NCBI GenBank assembly: GCA_030268105.1
Contig: BSDZ01000005.1
Coordinates: 496,001 to 560,000, forward strand
Origin: Volvox africanus
Taxonomy: Eukaryota > Chlorophyta > Chlorophyceae > Chlamydomonadales > Volvocaceae
Direction of reading: 5' to 3'
Length of the DNA: 64,000 bases
The notes below the pieces were generated by a model. It was not told the origin of the DNA. It did no database searches and was given only the letters and a program-made list of their open reading frames with translations. Both the position numbers and the translations under genes were made by a program. Shown one piece after another: positions 37,201 to 50,464 of this stretch. Numbering within the stretch: the first letter of the stretch is position 1; each line of letters opens with the position of its first letter.

Positions 37201-40200
37201 CGGCTGCGGCAGCGACTGAGTACCGGTGCCAGATGGCGGCGGAGCAGGGAGCTGTGAAACGTCTACCTGGGTGGACCGTCCCTCCGCGTCCGTGGGCGCC
37301 ACGGCGGCGACGACAGAGGCAGTCGGGGTGGCAGCAGCTGGCCGAATCCAAGCCAGCGCCACCGTCTCCAGCTCCATGCCCGTCTTCAGCTCCTGAAGGC
37401 CCCATGCACCGTCACCGTCACCTCCACCGCCACCGCCTCCCCCACCGTCACCATCACCGCCACCGCCTCCCCCACCGTCACCATCACCGACGCAGACGCT
37501 GTTGCTGCCGCCAGCGACTGTTGGCGCACCAGTCTCCATTGGGCACCTGGGCGGTTGCGTATCGCCACACGTGTAGACAGCTTGGGTTGCCGGCGGCGGC
37601 AGCGGTATCGGTGCCGCCGCTTGTCCCGCTGTACTTAGTCCACACCATAGAAGCTCAATGACGGCGTCCAATGCACTGCACAGTTGCTCGTCCTGCTCGC
37701 CACATGTCGTACTACCTGAATGCCTTAGAAATTGTTGATGCCGACCGCTGCCGCCGCACCGGTAGGGCGCTAGCGCCGCGATGAGGCCAAGGCGGGTAGC
37801 CGCAGACAAGTCTAGCGGCGCAGATGCGAATGCGATGTTGTCAGGCTTGACAGGATTGTTGACAGCCATCACTAAACGTATCAACTCCCCAACTGTCAAA
37901 CTGAATAAAAGGTCTAACCGTCGGCCAGACAACGATGGATTATTGGCCGCGTCAGCCAAGACAGGCCGCGTCGCGGCCAACACAGGCGCCGCTGCCGATG
38001 CCGCTGATGTGGACGGGGGCTGAGGGGCTGAGGGCGGCAGCTGCTGCCGGACCATGGGAAAGAAATCCAGGTCTGAGCTATTCCGTAAGCCATCGCCAGG
38101 CACGGACGGCGCCGCCGCAGATGTGCTCGCGCGAGCCGCACACGGGCGCATCAGATGCGACCGCAGGCATCGCATTGAGCGGAGTCCGTCATCATCTTCA
38201 CAGACGGAGGGCGACGACCGGCCAGTGCTGCAGCACGCCTGTGCCACCGCCGCTGCGACGCCATCTGAAGGCTGTACCAAAACCGCTGGCGGGATCCGGG
38301 TCCAGGAGGATCCGGCGCCGGAAGCTGACGGCAGCGGTGACGCCGACACGAGTACACGCATACACGGACTGATTTGTGGCACGAACGCCGCCGTTGCTGT
38401 TGTCGTTGCGCTGGGGAGCACCGGGGCTGCTGGCGGTGACGGCTCCGCCAGCAAAGGAGCCTCCAAGACCATTGTGGCCCGTCGCTCACGGCGCCCCATG
38501 CGCCGTTCCTCGCGGCCCAGCTCCGCTGCTGCCGCAGCCAGTGCGTCCAGGCCATTCGCCGGCGGGACCACCACCTCGCCCTTCCCGCTCCAGCGAACTT
38601 TCAGCTGCTGCGCCGTCGGCTCCTGTTGCTGCCGTTGCTGCGGCCCTGGAGGTAAATGAATCGCCGCATCAGCTACCCCAGACTGCACGTGCGGGTGTTG
38701 TTGAGAGTGATAGTGGACTTGAGGGTCTTGACGCACACGCAGGTGTCCGCCGTTTCGCGTTTCGTGGACCAGAGAAGGGCTCCGAAATCGGCCCCGGTTG
38801 CCAGCCTCCGCCGCCGCTACTACTACTGACACTGTCTGACCTTTCGCGGTGTTTTCATCGTGCAGTAGTACCGCGTCTTGCGCATCCATTGGGCCGTGCT
38901 TCCAAGCCTCGCCTCCGCTTTCACCTCCGCCACCGCCACCACGGTTTTCCTGCTCGTCCTCCCGTTTGATATTATCGTCACGTACGGCATCGTACACCTG
39001 TGACTGCGGCGGCTTGCGGAGACGGTCCCCAGTGGCGGCTGCGCCCTTAGTACCTCTCAGCCCTGAAATTTCTCGAGCGCGACCAGATCGAGTCCCATGG
39101 GATAAGGGATGTAGCTGCTGCTTCGGCTGTAGCGCAACGGGTGGGTCTGACTCAGCCCGGTTGCCGTTGCCGTCGTGCGCATCTGAAATTCTCTTCGGCC
39201 GCCTTAACCCGAGGGATGATCCAAGTGTTGCCGACGCAGTCGGCGCGACCGTGTTACCGGCGTCCGCCGCCACCGTCGCCGTCATCACAGCGGCACTCGA
39301 CCCCGCCGCCGTCAGTGACCGCGCCATCAACATTGCCGCGTGCTCACGGGCGCCCAGTAAGCTGATGAAGCGACGTCCGTCCGGTGACTTGTCGTACACA
39401 CGAGTCGGGAAGGGAATTGCGGGTTAACTTCGTGAGCCAAGTACGTGACATGAGGACGTGCAGTGTCATTATGCGATCGGTACGAGCCCACATGGGCCTC
39501 GTGCCGGTTCACGTGCCGGCAGTTGGAAGGGTTTCAGCGGAAAATCGGTACTTAGGGGTTGCGGGTTTTAAAGGTGTTGAGGTTTGTCGGGGACTTAAAA
39601 ATCTGACAAAACATCTGACGACAAAGGCCTCTCTTAGCACAGTGTTCACCCGCATAAGGCCCGGGGACCCACCTGATACCGGAAGTCTTTCCGCCTCCCC
39701 GCCTGCTTGCCACCCGCCCGCATCTTCCACCAGCAGTGCCAAGCTTTATTAGCAAGGAATGATGTGTCCACCAGGTGCATGTGAGCGGACACGGCACACA
39801 CCACAGCACGGCATATCATAGTTATGGCGTAGCGTAACAACAACAACAACAACAACAGCAGCAGCAGCCGCTTCAACCTCTTCAGTTTGTTACCCTGCCC
39901 GAGTAAGACGGCTCAGAATGTTCGCCAGTGATGGTGCTGATGGGTGCCTCCTGGTGCTCTTTTCGGAAGGTTGCCTATGGGGACACGCTCCACACTCAAG
40001 CTCCATTTTGACTTACCCTCAGGCAGTCCGACCTCGGTAGGGTCCATGTAATGCGGGGAGGACGAGCCCACCGCGCCGCCGCCGGCATCACCGGCACCGC
40101 CAGTACCGGCGCCACCACCGCCGCTGGAACCATCGCTAGCGCCAACAAGCCCCAGTCCCGACTCGTCGCCACTGGCAGCGGCGGAACGCGGTTGGTCAGG

Positions 40201-40956
40201 GCTGGTAATAATGGCCCGGGCCGGTCGCCTCCGCCGACCCAGCGCCGCAAGAAAAGGCTTTGACAGCGGCCGCGGTCCCAGCACAGCCGCGCAGCGGCTG
40301 CTGATGGCGGCTTCGCCACCATCATGACCGCCGATACGCTCCTCATCCCAGGATACGGAGTCATCGGCATCGGAGGACTCTTCGGTGTCATCTACTGGGT
40401 GCCGTTTAAACATATACCCGTCATTCAGTGTGTGCTGTTCCTGACGCTGGTCGTGGCGATGATGATGGTGATGGTAATGATAGGTGTGAGGGTGCGGCGC
40501 TGTAGGTGGCGAACTTGGAGGTGGCGGCAGCGGCAGCGTTTGTGGAGCCGGCAGCCCAGGCACCGACGATACCGGAGAGGTGCCCGAGACGGTGACCGGC
40601 GTTCTATCAGTTGGAGAGCCAGGTCGGGGCTGCTGGTGCTGGTGCTGCTGATCGGTTTGCATGGTTGATCGTTTCAGTTGCGTGTCCGCAGGCGGCACAT
40701 CAATGGGCGGTCTGGCGGTGCTCTCCAAGACGGCTGCAAAGGAGATAGTAGAGGCACCGGTGGCGTTGGTGCAGCCTCTGGATTCACCTGGCGGCACGCT
40801 GAAGCCTGCAGCCAACATTGCAGACGGCGGATTCTTTCCATCTGCGATGTGGGCTTTTGGGCCGAACCCCCAAGCCGTCTTATCCACCGCTGGCTGAAGT
40901 TCGGGCTCGGCCAACTCACACCTGCTGCCACTGTCCCGAAGACGATGGAACTCCAT
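34216..40956 (-). CDS. Methyl-CpG-binding-domain-like protein with giant Gln-rich C-terminus
   Basis: Three exons: 40017-40956, 39673-39743 and 34216-39387, in phase, encoding about 2060 residues. Exon 1 ends ...EVGLPE at a strong gtaagt donor (phase 1). The 71-bp exon 2 encodes AWHCWWKMRAGGKQAGRRKD then FRYQ. Exon 3 opens SPDGRRFISLLGAREHA. Spliced, they give the order of an MBD: LPxxW, a basic loop with the AG-R/K turn, then Y-x-SPDGRRFxS and a helix (about residues 309-370). None of the three exons shows the domain alone. Exon 1 is Pro/His/Ser-rich. Exon 3 is one uninterrupted 5.2-kb frame with poly-Gln, poly-Gly/Asp and poly-Ala tracts, suggesting an intrinsically disordered transcription or chromatin regulator. 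Whether it binds methylated DNA is inference. The ATG at 40956 is the first in frame, but a further 5' exon is possible. Confidence 0.75.
37427..37486. repeat. Perfect 30-bp tandem duplication inside coding exon
   Basis: Two identical 30-bp units (37427-37456 and 37457-37486) encode a ten-residue Gly/Asp block, keeping the frame of the MBD-like protein. Confidence 0.95.
39837..39868. repeat. AAC/AGC trinucleotide microsatellite
   Basis: A run of aac units passing into cagcag units lies in the first intron of the MBD-like gene. It mirrors the CAG/CTG repeats that code poly-Gln elsewhere in the gene. Confidence 0.8.
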
Positions 40957-43900
40957 ATGCCGTACACCGGGAAGTGCAGCGGCAGGACACCGTGACGCTC
41001 AAGGGTGATGAGCTGTCGATGACGGCACGCCGTTGTTACTGTGGAAGCCAGACCAGCTGACGTAAATGTCAGGACAGATCCCGTTGCCAGGCGAGGCGCA
41101 ACGGGGTTGTCCTCAATCCCTACTAGGTCCCCTCAAATGCTGAAGGAGCTCGCAGATGCAACCCTGAACAATGTCGCCGCTACGTGGGCTGTCTCATCCG
41201 CGTGGCCCAAGCTGGGCGACTTGAGGAGCGATGTATATGACTGGATGGGAGGTAGAACCAGACGACGCGCTTTAGCAGTAAGTCCTCAAATCACATAGTT
41301 GCGGATTAAAATGAATATGATTTTGATGAGGCGCTTAGGAACTCCTTTCCAAAGGAAAACGGGGTCGTCGTACCCAGCGTGTTTTGCCAGCTGCAGTATG
41401 AAAGGTCGACAAGAATTGCATAGTTTTGCAGAAACGAATGAACTTAAGACGCTAAAATGCAATCCCCGAAATGCTCTACCTGGATAGTTGCAAGGTACTG
41501 TGCGATAGGAACGCAGCCATCTAGACCCGCGAGGTATGCTACATGACGTGCCTAACACCATCGTGAATTGATGGACTGCAATCACTGAGCTTCCAATCAT
41601 CATTGCGCCTAGCGTAAGGGGGCAAAAATGCACGCTGGGGACGTAACAGCCGAAAGCATTAATCGCGCATTCGTTGCCGTGAAGCCAAGCGACGCGCGAA
41701 AATTGAGCACGACATGACATTTCACCACATAATATCGTACCGCTGTATTATACTGGACTTTGTTGTTCGTCGTCCAGAGGTAGTCCCTGACCCAGTGCGA
41801 AAGCGCAAACCTTATGCAGGTTCGGCTGGCTACGTACCGACTGCGCTTTCTTTAGTGAGGTGGCGCTTATGGATTGATCCTTGGATGGAAAGTTAAGATT
41901 GGTAGTGGCAAATCGTTTCCAGGCTGTGGCGGAATAGTCAAAGAGGCCGCTCGTCATTTTAAGTTTTGAGTCCGGCAACATAAATTCATACATGGTGTTA
42001 ACATTGATTCCATGTATGATACCGTCAAATTAGCAATAACTTGTGTTTGGTGATGGTTAGAGTACGAGGATGCAATCCAACAGAGCCCAAAGTCCATTAT
42101 TAAAACGAGCATCTAAGACTGCTTAACGGCCCCACAACATCATGGTGTGATTAATTGCAGAAATATGAATAATTGGTAAAAAGGCTTAAGCGAGGATAAC
42201 TGCTTGCCGACGGTATCCTTTTCCTGTTGGAGGGTAAGATACGCATGCGTGTGAGCTCCACGATGTCGAACATTGTTGATGATGCGCAGAATGTTCAGAC
42301 TTAAGAATTAAGAGAAAGAATCTACATGATAGTGAGGAATGTGCACTGAGACAGGCATCACCTGTCAGTGCGTTGGAGGTTTTACAACGTACCCTACGGA
42401 TCGCTTTTTGCGCTTTTGATTATTGTATTTAGAATGCAATCATCTATGCGAATAACATAAGTATTGCAACTGCTTAATTATAAAGTGAACTGTACATGAT
42501 TCATTACTTCGCCGCCGTTGCACAGCGGTACCGCACATCTCCATTTATCACTTTTCGTCGGAATTAGTTGGATGCGGGCCCAAGGCTCCTGTATCACGTC
42601 ACGGCAAGCGTTGCCTATTCGTAAACACCTCGCCAAGTTCAGAGCCCGATAAACGTACGAAAAGTCTACACATTCGACAACGGCGCACGCAGAGAAGATG
42701 ATAAATGTGGCCACGGTATTTTACTCTTTGACTGCCATGGTTACTTCTACTTGCCTATGACTGAAAATATGGTGCACGGTACGTCAGGTCTGACCTAAGC
42801 CAGTAATCTATATATATTGACCACTGCCACGGGTGTGGATGAGAAGCACGTAAGCGTGGAGCGATTCAATTATGGTTTGGAAGCCAAAAATCTCGACGCT
42901 TCAATCGCAAAAAGCCTGGATCCCGAAAGGCACCTTAAGCTTTCCTGCCCTTCCCCATATGCAAAGGCTTACATCAGATCAGACCTCGGACCTCTTTTCT
43001 CGGTTTGCTCGCACCAGAGTGCTTCAATACATCTGTACAGAACATTCTGCGTGATGTTCGACTGGATGGAAAGGGTACCCTTGTGCCCTGCTCCCAATAA
43101 TGGAATTGCCAGCACCTGCGCTCAACAAAGCTTCACATAGGACGGGTCATGATAACATCCACGCTTTTACCACCATAGAAAACCAATAATTTTAATGCAA
43201 TTCAGCAGCGGTGCAGTCGCCGATAAGGTGTACGGTGTATCGTACTACAAGTACTGTTCATCGCGACTTGCAACATGCCTGTGTCCAGTGCCGTCATGTA
43301 CCCGACGACATACAAACCTCATGCATCCTACCTTACTGGGATAGCGTACACTGCACTAAGCCCTTCCGCCCCCAAACGGACCCAAGAAGCCTCCTTAAGA
43401 AATCAAATGAACCAAAATGCTCGGCGTGTGCACTCTTTGTGCCGCAAAGAGCCATCGCTACCAGTGCCGCTATATCAAACCAGCTTACCGCAGGCTGGTC
43501 TTCGGCGCTTCACGGCCGCTGCGACCCAAAAGGATTGCCGGTAACCAGGACTCGCTCTTAACGCAGGGCTGCTGCATCAATCGATATCGGAACGACATTT
43601 CCTAGGACCCAAACGGACCCCGACGGCACCTTATCGTCGTCGTGAGGCTGCAGTCGCGGCTACTTCACCCTCTTTTGAAAACACCAACAAAAGCGCCCGC
43701 CGGACACGCGGGCAAGAGACGGCCAGCAATTCAGCCAACGAAAGCAGCTACCATCTTAAGATTGGACACGTCATTGCGTTTTGGAAAGCAACTGCACCTC
43801 CCCCAAAACGGCAGGGTGAAACCACCAAAGTCCACAGGCTTTCCGCCATTGGCTTCTTAAGGGATCTTACTATCACCGCGAATGCATTACCCAGAGGTCC

Positions 43901-45156
43901 CTACCTACCCACTCCCCTTGCTGAATGCGCGTCAGCTGGCGGATCTTAGCATGTCCCAATTACGAAGCGCAAAATAACGCCCCACCCTCATCTGCTGACA
44001 CCCTTGGCCCTTGCGTAACTCACTCACACAGTGAATGCCACCTCCACATCCCCGAGCAGCGCCTTGCACGCTGTGAGGACACAACCTGTCCTTCCGCTGG
44101 CCCCCCGTTCGGTGCTACCGAAAGGAAGCAAGGAGCAGCGCCATCCTCCAACCGAACGAAGCAACCCCCAACATGTCGACCTGGCATGTCGACCTGCCCA
44201 TTCCACAACATCCTGTGCCTTTATTCCGGAGGTACCTAAGCGGAGGCTAACATACCTATCGGTGAAACCTTCGACACCCGCGACACATAAATGCCTGGTT
44301 GTGATTGCAATAGCCGTCTGATCATACGGCCCCAGCCCTCACAAACCCAACAGCTCCACTTCACCACTGTCGCCATTCCTTTCGCAACTTCCACCCTCCT
44401 AGCCTAGCCCAGCGGTGCGCAGCAAGGATCCCTCCTCTCCCCTTTCCTCCCCTTCCGGTAACGCAGAACCGAACACCGTAAGTGTCAATGAACTTCACAG
44501 TGAGAGCCATAACATACCACACCACGCCATGCCACGCCTATGTAATGCGTAACGCCTGAATTCTCCCCAGCCCTAACCATCCTCGAAGCCCGCTGTACCA
44601 CCAACTGCCACACGTGACCTACCCGAAAGATCCTGAACCACATACGTCTTCAAGCCCATAACGTGTAGGATCCGGAAACGTATCTCGGGCGATTACCCTA
44701 TGATGACACCCTAACTCACCCAGCAGCAGTGCTGCTTTTCTGCCTCGTCGAAATCCGACTCCGCAACCCCGTATGGAACGAAGGGGGCCAAACAGTAATG
44801 AAGGCAGGAAGGCATTGCCTCCGAGTGATTTGGAAAGCGGGGAGGCCACATCATGCGGCATCCGGCCCGTTCATCTCTTTGCCAAACCCAAAACAGCGAA
44901 TGCCATCCGCACCTGAGATGCGTTAGGTTGGGGTCTGTACGAGCTGCTGCGAGGGGTCCCATTACACCTTGTCCTGACCCCGAACCTCCTCTTCCGTCTC
45001 CACCTGCTTGCTCAGCTGCCACTTCAACGCTCGCGGCAGCCATCACGCAAGACCTGTCTTAATGCCTTCACCTCGATAACCATTGGGTCCGCTTCCGGCT
45101 CTGCTTCCGAGGCGCGCAGGACTTCTGTCTCCTCGTCGCGTTGGCTTCATTAACCC
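40957..45156. other. Gene-poor interval
   Basis: About 4.2 kb between the MBD-like gene's start and the 3' end of the protease gene (both minus). A plus-strand frame at about 41045-41280 (with MLKELADATLNNVAATW) ends at a good gtaagt donor, but no partner exon was found. The rest (41300-45150) contains only short frames without recognisable content. The segment 43200-44700 is unusually C-rich on the plus strand. Confidence 0.4.
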
Positions 45157-48100
45157 TCAGAAGAAGGGGTCTACCTTGCCCACCCCGATGGACTGCGCCA
45201 CCTCGGGTGCCATGGGCACCAGGATGAGGATTGCTGCCAATACAGCCGCCGCGGTGGCAGTGCGTTTGGCATCACTCACGGGCGTCACGTTGTCCTGCGA
45301 CGGACAGCACGAGAGAACGTACGAGGGTATGGACGTGAAGCGACAGCTGAGCATCCGTGGGATGTGCAGCAGCAGGAACGGAGAGCGAAAGCCGACACCA
45401 CCGCTCGCTGAAAAAGGTACTGAAATAACTGACTCAAGGCTCTTACAGCGAACACAAGGGCAACCGATTGAAAACAAACATCGGCATACGCGTGTTATAA
45501 TGAGCATTATTAACCGTAAGAAAACGCATTTAGAGAACGTCTTATCACAAAAATTACTGGCGATGTTTCGCTCTTTATGCACCTACAAAGCCGGCAAGTG
45601 CCCAAAACCCGTACCCGCACCACGCACTTTGATGTACTTCTCCGCCGTACGTTGACAGATAATTACGTACAGGCCGAACGGCAGTGACAGGCTGGAGCCC
45701 AGCAGTCCCAGCCCCAGACCCACATACGTGAAGAAGGACGACAGGGCCAGCGCCTGAGAGACATGAATGGGTTGCAACTTGTAAAACACTGGGGGAGCTA
45801 TCATATCCTGCTTGATTTCAGTAAGATAGCGCTAACGAATTACACAAACCTGTCAAGTCGGCAGGGTTACATCTGCCCTGCTCCGAATCGTCGGATCCTA
45901 TTTATTACACTGGCCCGCCTATGTCTCATAATGCTCGACCACGTCCCTGGTGTACGCCTCACAGCTTCGGGTCATAGGGTTCAGACCTCCATTTGATGCG
46001 GGATATTTGTCCTCATACCCTTCCCTTCCAAACCGCTACACCTCCTGGTGGGTACCACAACATCGACTGCCAAGCTCTGGGGCAACACGGCCAAGCGATT
46101 CGGCGACCTACATGTGAAACTGTGCATGTATGTGTTTGCATAGTTCAACATGTCATACGCACCTGCCGCCCGTATGCCGCCTGCATCATGCGGCCCCCGT
46201 CTAAAGAGCCCACCGGCAGCACATTGAGTGCCGTAGTGACCAGGCCGCACCAGCCCGCAATCACCAGCGGACTGATCAGCACCTCCTCACTGCCAGCGGT
46301 GATCTGCGGAGTCCGGGCAGTCGCCAGAGGCAAGTACAGACCTGAATGTAACTAGGATGAATGCAAAGTGGAATACAAAGTGAAAAGACAAGATGGAAAA
46401 CAGTGTGAGAGAAATGGAGCGGCTTGAATGTGCCACGGATTGAAGGATAGGGGTGAAGGACTCCCCTTACCAAGGTAGTTGCACCAAGGTGACTCACAAA
46501 CACAAAGGAAGGAAAGGTCCAGTATGGTCATACGGGACGAAGCCAGGGAGTCCAGGGCGAATAGGCGACAGTCCTGGCACTATTTTGGGCAACAAACTAA
46601 AACCGTGATATAAAACTGGCAGGAATGTCTGATAGTGTCTGATAATGTGCAGCCGCGGAGGATAAGACGAATATATCAACGTGAATGCACCTTGACGTCC
46701 TGATCCTCAAGGATCAATTACTTTTTTCCAAGTAACACGTGTGTAACCAGTGCCTCCTTCTCAATAGCAATTCGTATATTTCCGCACCTGATCCCCAAGC
46801 ACAGCCTTGACCACGGTCCCGAGCAGCAGGCTCGACTGAAACAAGGCCGTGGGAACCGGCACAAGCAGCTCCTTAGGCAGCAGCCCCGGGGAAGACTGCA
46901 GCAGCCCCAGCCCCATCACTGCAGCCGATGCCAGCGCACCCGCAAGTGGCCCCGCTGCCGCCACATCCCACAGTGCCGTCCGGCCCTTTAAGAGCGAAGT
47001 GAAAGGCGTAATGGTTCCAAACGATCCCAGTTGTAGGTTTGGCACGAAGTAGGACGGACCCAGTTTGACACCACGGACGGCGGCAGCGATGCGATGCCCG
47101 ATCTCGTGTGAGAAGTTAATTCCAAGGAGCGAGACAAAGATGGGGATGGCGGTGATGAAGTAGGCAGCAGCGTCCAGTTCATCAAGACCCGGTGGCAGTG
47201 CATCGGAGTTAAAGTTATCCGCATTTGCGAAGAACTCCAGGGTTTCGCGAGGAAGCTTTGTGATATTCGCAACTAGGGAGAGCTGCAGGCAGGACGCCAC
47301 GAAGAGCAGGAAGAGCAGCACCGCTGCGCCCTGCCGCCAGGCGTTGGTCTGCGGCGGCTGTGCTTGCGCCGATGGCACAATCTGGAAGGCCACGCGGGGC
47401 CCGAGGGCCGCAGCCTTGCCCATGGGCTCGGACTCCCCCGGCTCCTGCTCATCTTCCACCATAATCACCTCGTACTTACCCTCCCCGAAAAGCTCCGCGA
47501 CCTTGGCACACAAGTGCGCAAAGACTTTCTCACGGGAGTCCCGGAGATTGCCACGGATGAGCACCCCAGACTTATCGAGGTCCTGCAATGGAAGCGTCTC
47601 AGTGACCCAAAACGTTTGTGGCCCAAAAGCTGCCTCGCGTAGGCGCTTGAGGTCCTCCTTGTCGAGCATATCAGTGCCCTTGCCCATCGCCTGAAGCAGG
47701 TTTTCGAATTCCTGGCGGAGCTCCTGTTGCTGCGCTTCTACGTTGCTGGGCTTACTGCTGCGCTGCGCGTCGGCCAGCTGGCGGGCCTTCTCAATAATCT
47801 TTTGGAATTGGTCTTCGCCAGGCGATCCAGTGCCGGTGCCTCTGATGCCATTGCCGTTGCTGCTGCCGATGGATCCTGCTGAGCCGGACGTCGTAGTACG
47901 CGAGACATCCGTGGACGTAGGAGCGGAAGAAGATGATTCTCGCACGACTGTCGACGACGCCTTTGCCGATGACGATGAAGAGGAGCTAGAATTCGGATCG
48001 TTGGGATCGATTCCAAGCAATGCATCAAGCCCCTCCAACGTCCGTTTTATACGCTGGCCAGAGGTATCTTGCTCCGTGGCCGCCCGCACGAGCGCCACGC

Positions 48101-48197
48101 AGCGTCTCCAGCCAGGCGTGTGTAAAAGAAGCGCTCCCCTATAACATGATCCGCCGAAGAAAGGCGTATGCCGGCCTTGTAAGCAAGACGCTCGCAT
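45157..48197 (-). CDS. EGY-like: Plastid site-2 zinc metalloprotease, EGY family (peptidase M50)
   Basis: Four phase-0 exons: 46788-48197, 46163-46303, 45628-45753 and 45157-45294, giving 604 residues. The ATG at 48197 opens a Cys/Arg/Gly-rich segment (MRASCLQGRHTPFFGG) suited to a plastid transit peptide. A Ser-rich disordered linker follows, then the EGY-specific soluble domain (GVLIRGNLRDSREKVF) and the membrane protease domain. The zinc site HEIGH is at about 364-368 and the third-ligand motif NVLPVGSLDGGR at about 497-508 (Asp ~505). Exon 3 encodes a membrane helix plus YVIICQRTAEKYIK, and exon 4 starts DNVTPV and ends KVDPFF, all characteristic of EGY1/EGY2. These proteases act in thylakoid or envelope membranes in chloroplast development. 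Catalytic residues look intact. EGY1 versus EGY2 orthology is not resolved. Confidence 0.93.
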
Positions 48198-49385
48198 ATT
48201 GTGTGGGCACCAACGTAAGCTACAATAAACCAGTGATCTTGTAATATATAATGTAGTTACGTAATATGGAATTTTTGTGATAATTACAGATGATAGTATA
48301 ATATCGCTTGCGTAGGAACTGACGTGGGTGTCCGGGATTCCTGCGCCAGAACCAAGTGCCAAGGTGCGCACAAATAAATCGATCTTTCACAATTTCATGG
48401 ACTGCCGCATAAGAGTGGTTGCGTTTTAAATATTAATTTACTCTAGCGGCCCCCCACATTTTCTTCTGCTCGGCACGACTCGGACGGTTTAGGTGAATGA
48501 ACCCTGATCAACTTAGGACTTATTTTAAACGGACAAAATTCAAACACTGCCGCAGGCGGCTTGTTTATAGATCCACTTCGCCAACCGCCATCAGCACCGT
48601 GCCTGTGCGTTGCCGTTGTCTGCGGGAGCTTATCATGGACATGAGATGATAGGATGCCTGCCAAACGTTTCAAATAATGTATTAACATTGACTGAAGTTG
48701 CCAGCTAGAATACATATGCGCACGGTCCACAGGTAGTAACGCAAAGCAAAATTTTCCACGCAGCTACTTGACTGATAAGCAGTTTTGCGTTGTGGAAATA
48801 TCGGGAATGAAGTCCTGGGCTTCCGTCCATGCAGGCCCTTTCCAGGCACGCACCCAACCACCCGGCAGTGTGGTTGGGCGCCCATCTAGCAGCAGGTTGG
48901 AGGGTGAAGGACGGACCGCCTATCAGGCTCGTAGGTAAGGATCTCAGATAGTAAGTCCACACATTTGACAGCTGCCAGAGGCTATCGGTATTGCAGCATG
49001 GAAGGGGCGGGTATATATATCGAGCGAGGGGTATATATGAGTCACTACGTTGAAAGGCAAGCATCTAACGTGACCTGCTCCCTAGCAGGTCCCTGCTAGC
49101 CCAAACCTATGTAGCATGCACCTGCATACACGCTCAGTTAATTGTTTTCTGCCAGCATAGCCCCTATATGAGATTTTCTCGTATGGGGTAAGACGACCAC
49201 TCCTAACATTATACAAACTGTTGAGCCCTCGCTGTACGGCAGCCAGCTCGCCAGCCCAGCTTGAGCCCAGCTTGAGCCCAGCTGCAACCAGGAGCCTAAA
49301 CAGATGGTGTACAATTACTCACAGAATATAATCTTGTCATTATGAACAGTATCATAGATCATCTATCCATTGTCATCATCATCGA

Positions 49386-49403
49386 TATATAGATATCTAT
49401 ATA
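49386..49403. repeat. 18-bp perfect AT-rich palindrome
   Basis: The sequence tatatagatatctatata equals its own reverse complement. It is probably simple-sequence DNA; no function is implied. Confidence 0.85.
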
Positions 49404-50104
49404 CGCCATCATCACCACTGGTGGATATGTAGCCATCACAAGGCCCAACAGGAGCCATCATCCTTCCAGCAGACTACTGCTCAACTGTCAGCAGTTGTTA
49501 TGTGTGGCATGTCTGTAGTAGTCCACTATACAGTGCGTGTACAATACACACGCACACACACACACATCATCCTAAGGTGGAAAAATAGCACACTCTGCAG
49601 CTCATCATAAGCCTTTTTGGCAGGCAAATACTATAAACAATGTAACTGTAGAAACATTTTCACCAACGATTAAAAGTATGTACCAAGTTATCATGTGGGC
49701 TGCCATAGCACATCAAATGAAGTCACAAAACCTGGCTGAAGTCTTGGAAAAGAAATGTGAAAATTATAGAAAAAACATAGAATAGAACAGCGTTTCGCCG
49801 ACTGTGAATACCCATGCCTCCTCCCAACCCACCTGATAAACTCTCTGACCCTGACTGGCAACTTAACCCAACCAGGCTAGCTATCCAGCCAATCAATCCT
49901 GATCTGCAACACTACTGATTGCTAAGAGCAATCTCACCCAGACTCACCCAACACAGCACGTGTAACATGTGACTCCGAGTTATCCAGGGGATCCAGGTTT
50001 GGCTCGCTGCCCCGACTGTAACAGGAAGGTGTGCAGGTCCGCGGCCGGGGTGATGCCCACCTGCCTACTTAATCGCGGTGACAATGGTCCGTTGATGATG
50101 CCCA

Positions 50105-50464
50105 TCAGTGTCGTCCACGCTCATTAATAACAGGGCCACCAGTGTAGCCTTCGTCAGCATCGACAGTGATGGCTTTGCAGCCCACTGTATCACATGATAC
50201 CCTGCCCTTGCGGATGCTGGGGTCCATGCAGAGGGGTGAAAATCCGATCGCATTTACAGCGTTGCCCGTGCCACTTTCTATGCCGTATAGTGAGTAAGAC
50301 GTGAGCGAACCACACAGTGTTGCAATGTATGACACATTGTTTGCTGCGCGGTTCTCTAGGACAGGGTGCTCCTGAAACCCGTCCGTGTAAAGGACTTGAA
50401 ACCTCTCGGTAACTAGCGGAGCTTCTGACTCATGCTGGACTCCTGGAAGCTGACCGATGTGACC
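50105..50464 (-). CDS. Unassigned open frame, possible exon or gene fragment
   Basis: An uninterrupted minus-strand frame of about 120 codons runs from a possible AG acceptor near 50465 to a stop at 50105. The predicted peptide has normal composition, with segments such as VLYTDGFQEHPVLENRAANN, SYIATLCGSLTSYSLYGIES and VDADEGYTGGPVINERG, and four Cys. It looks more protein-like than the surrounding shadow frames, but it lacks a start Met in a good context, has no partner exon, and matches no family I recognise. It could be an orphan secreted-protein exon, a pseudogene fragment or chance. Confidence 0.3.
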   Translation of the reverse strand, partial: GHIGQLPGVQHESEAPLVTERFQVLYTDGFQEHPVLENRAANNVSYIATLCGSLTSYSLYGIESGTGNAVNAIGFSPLCMDPSIRKGRVSCDTVGCKAITVDADEGYTGGPVINERGRH

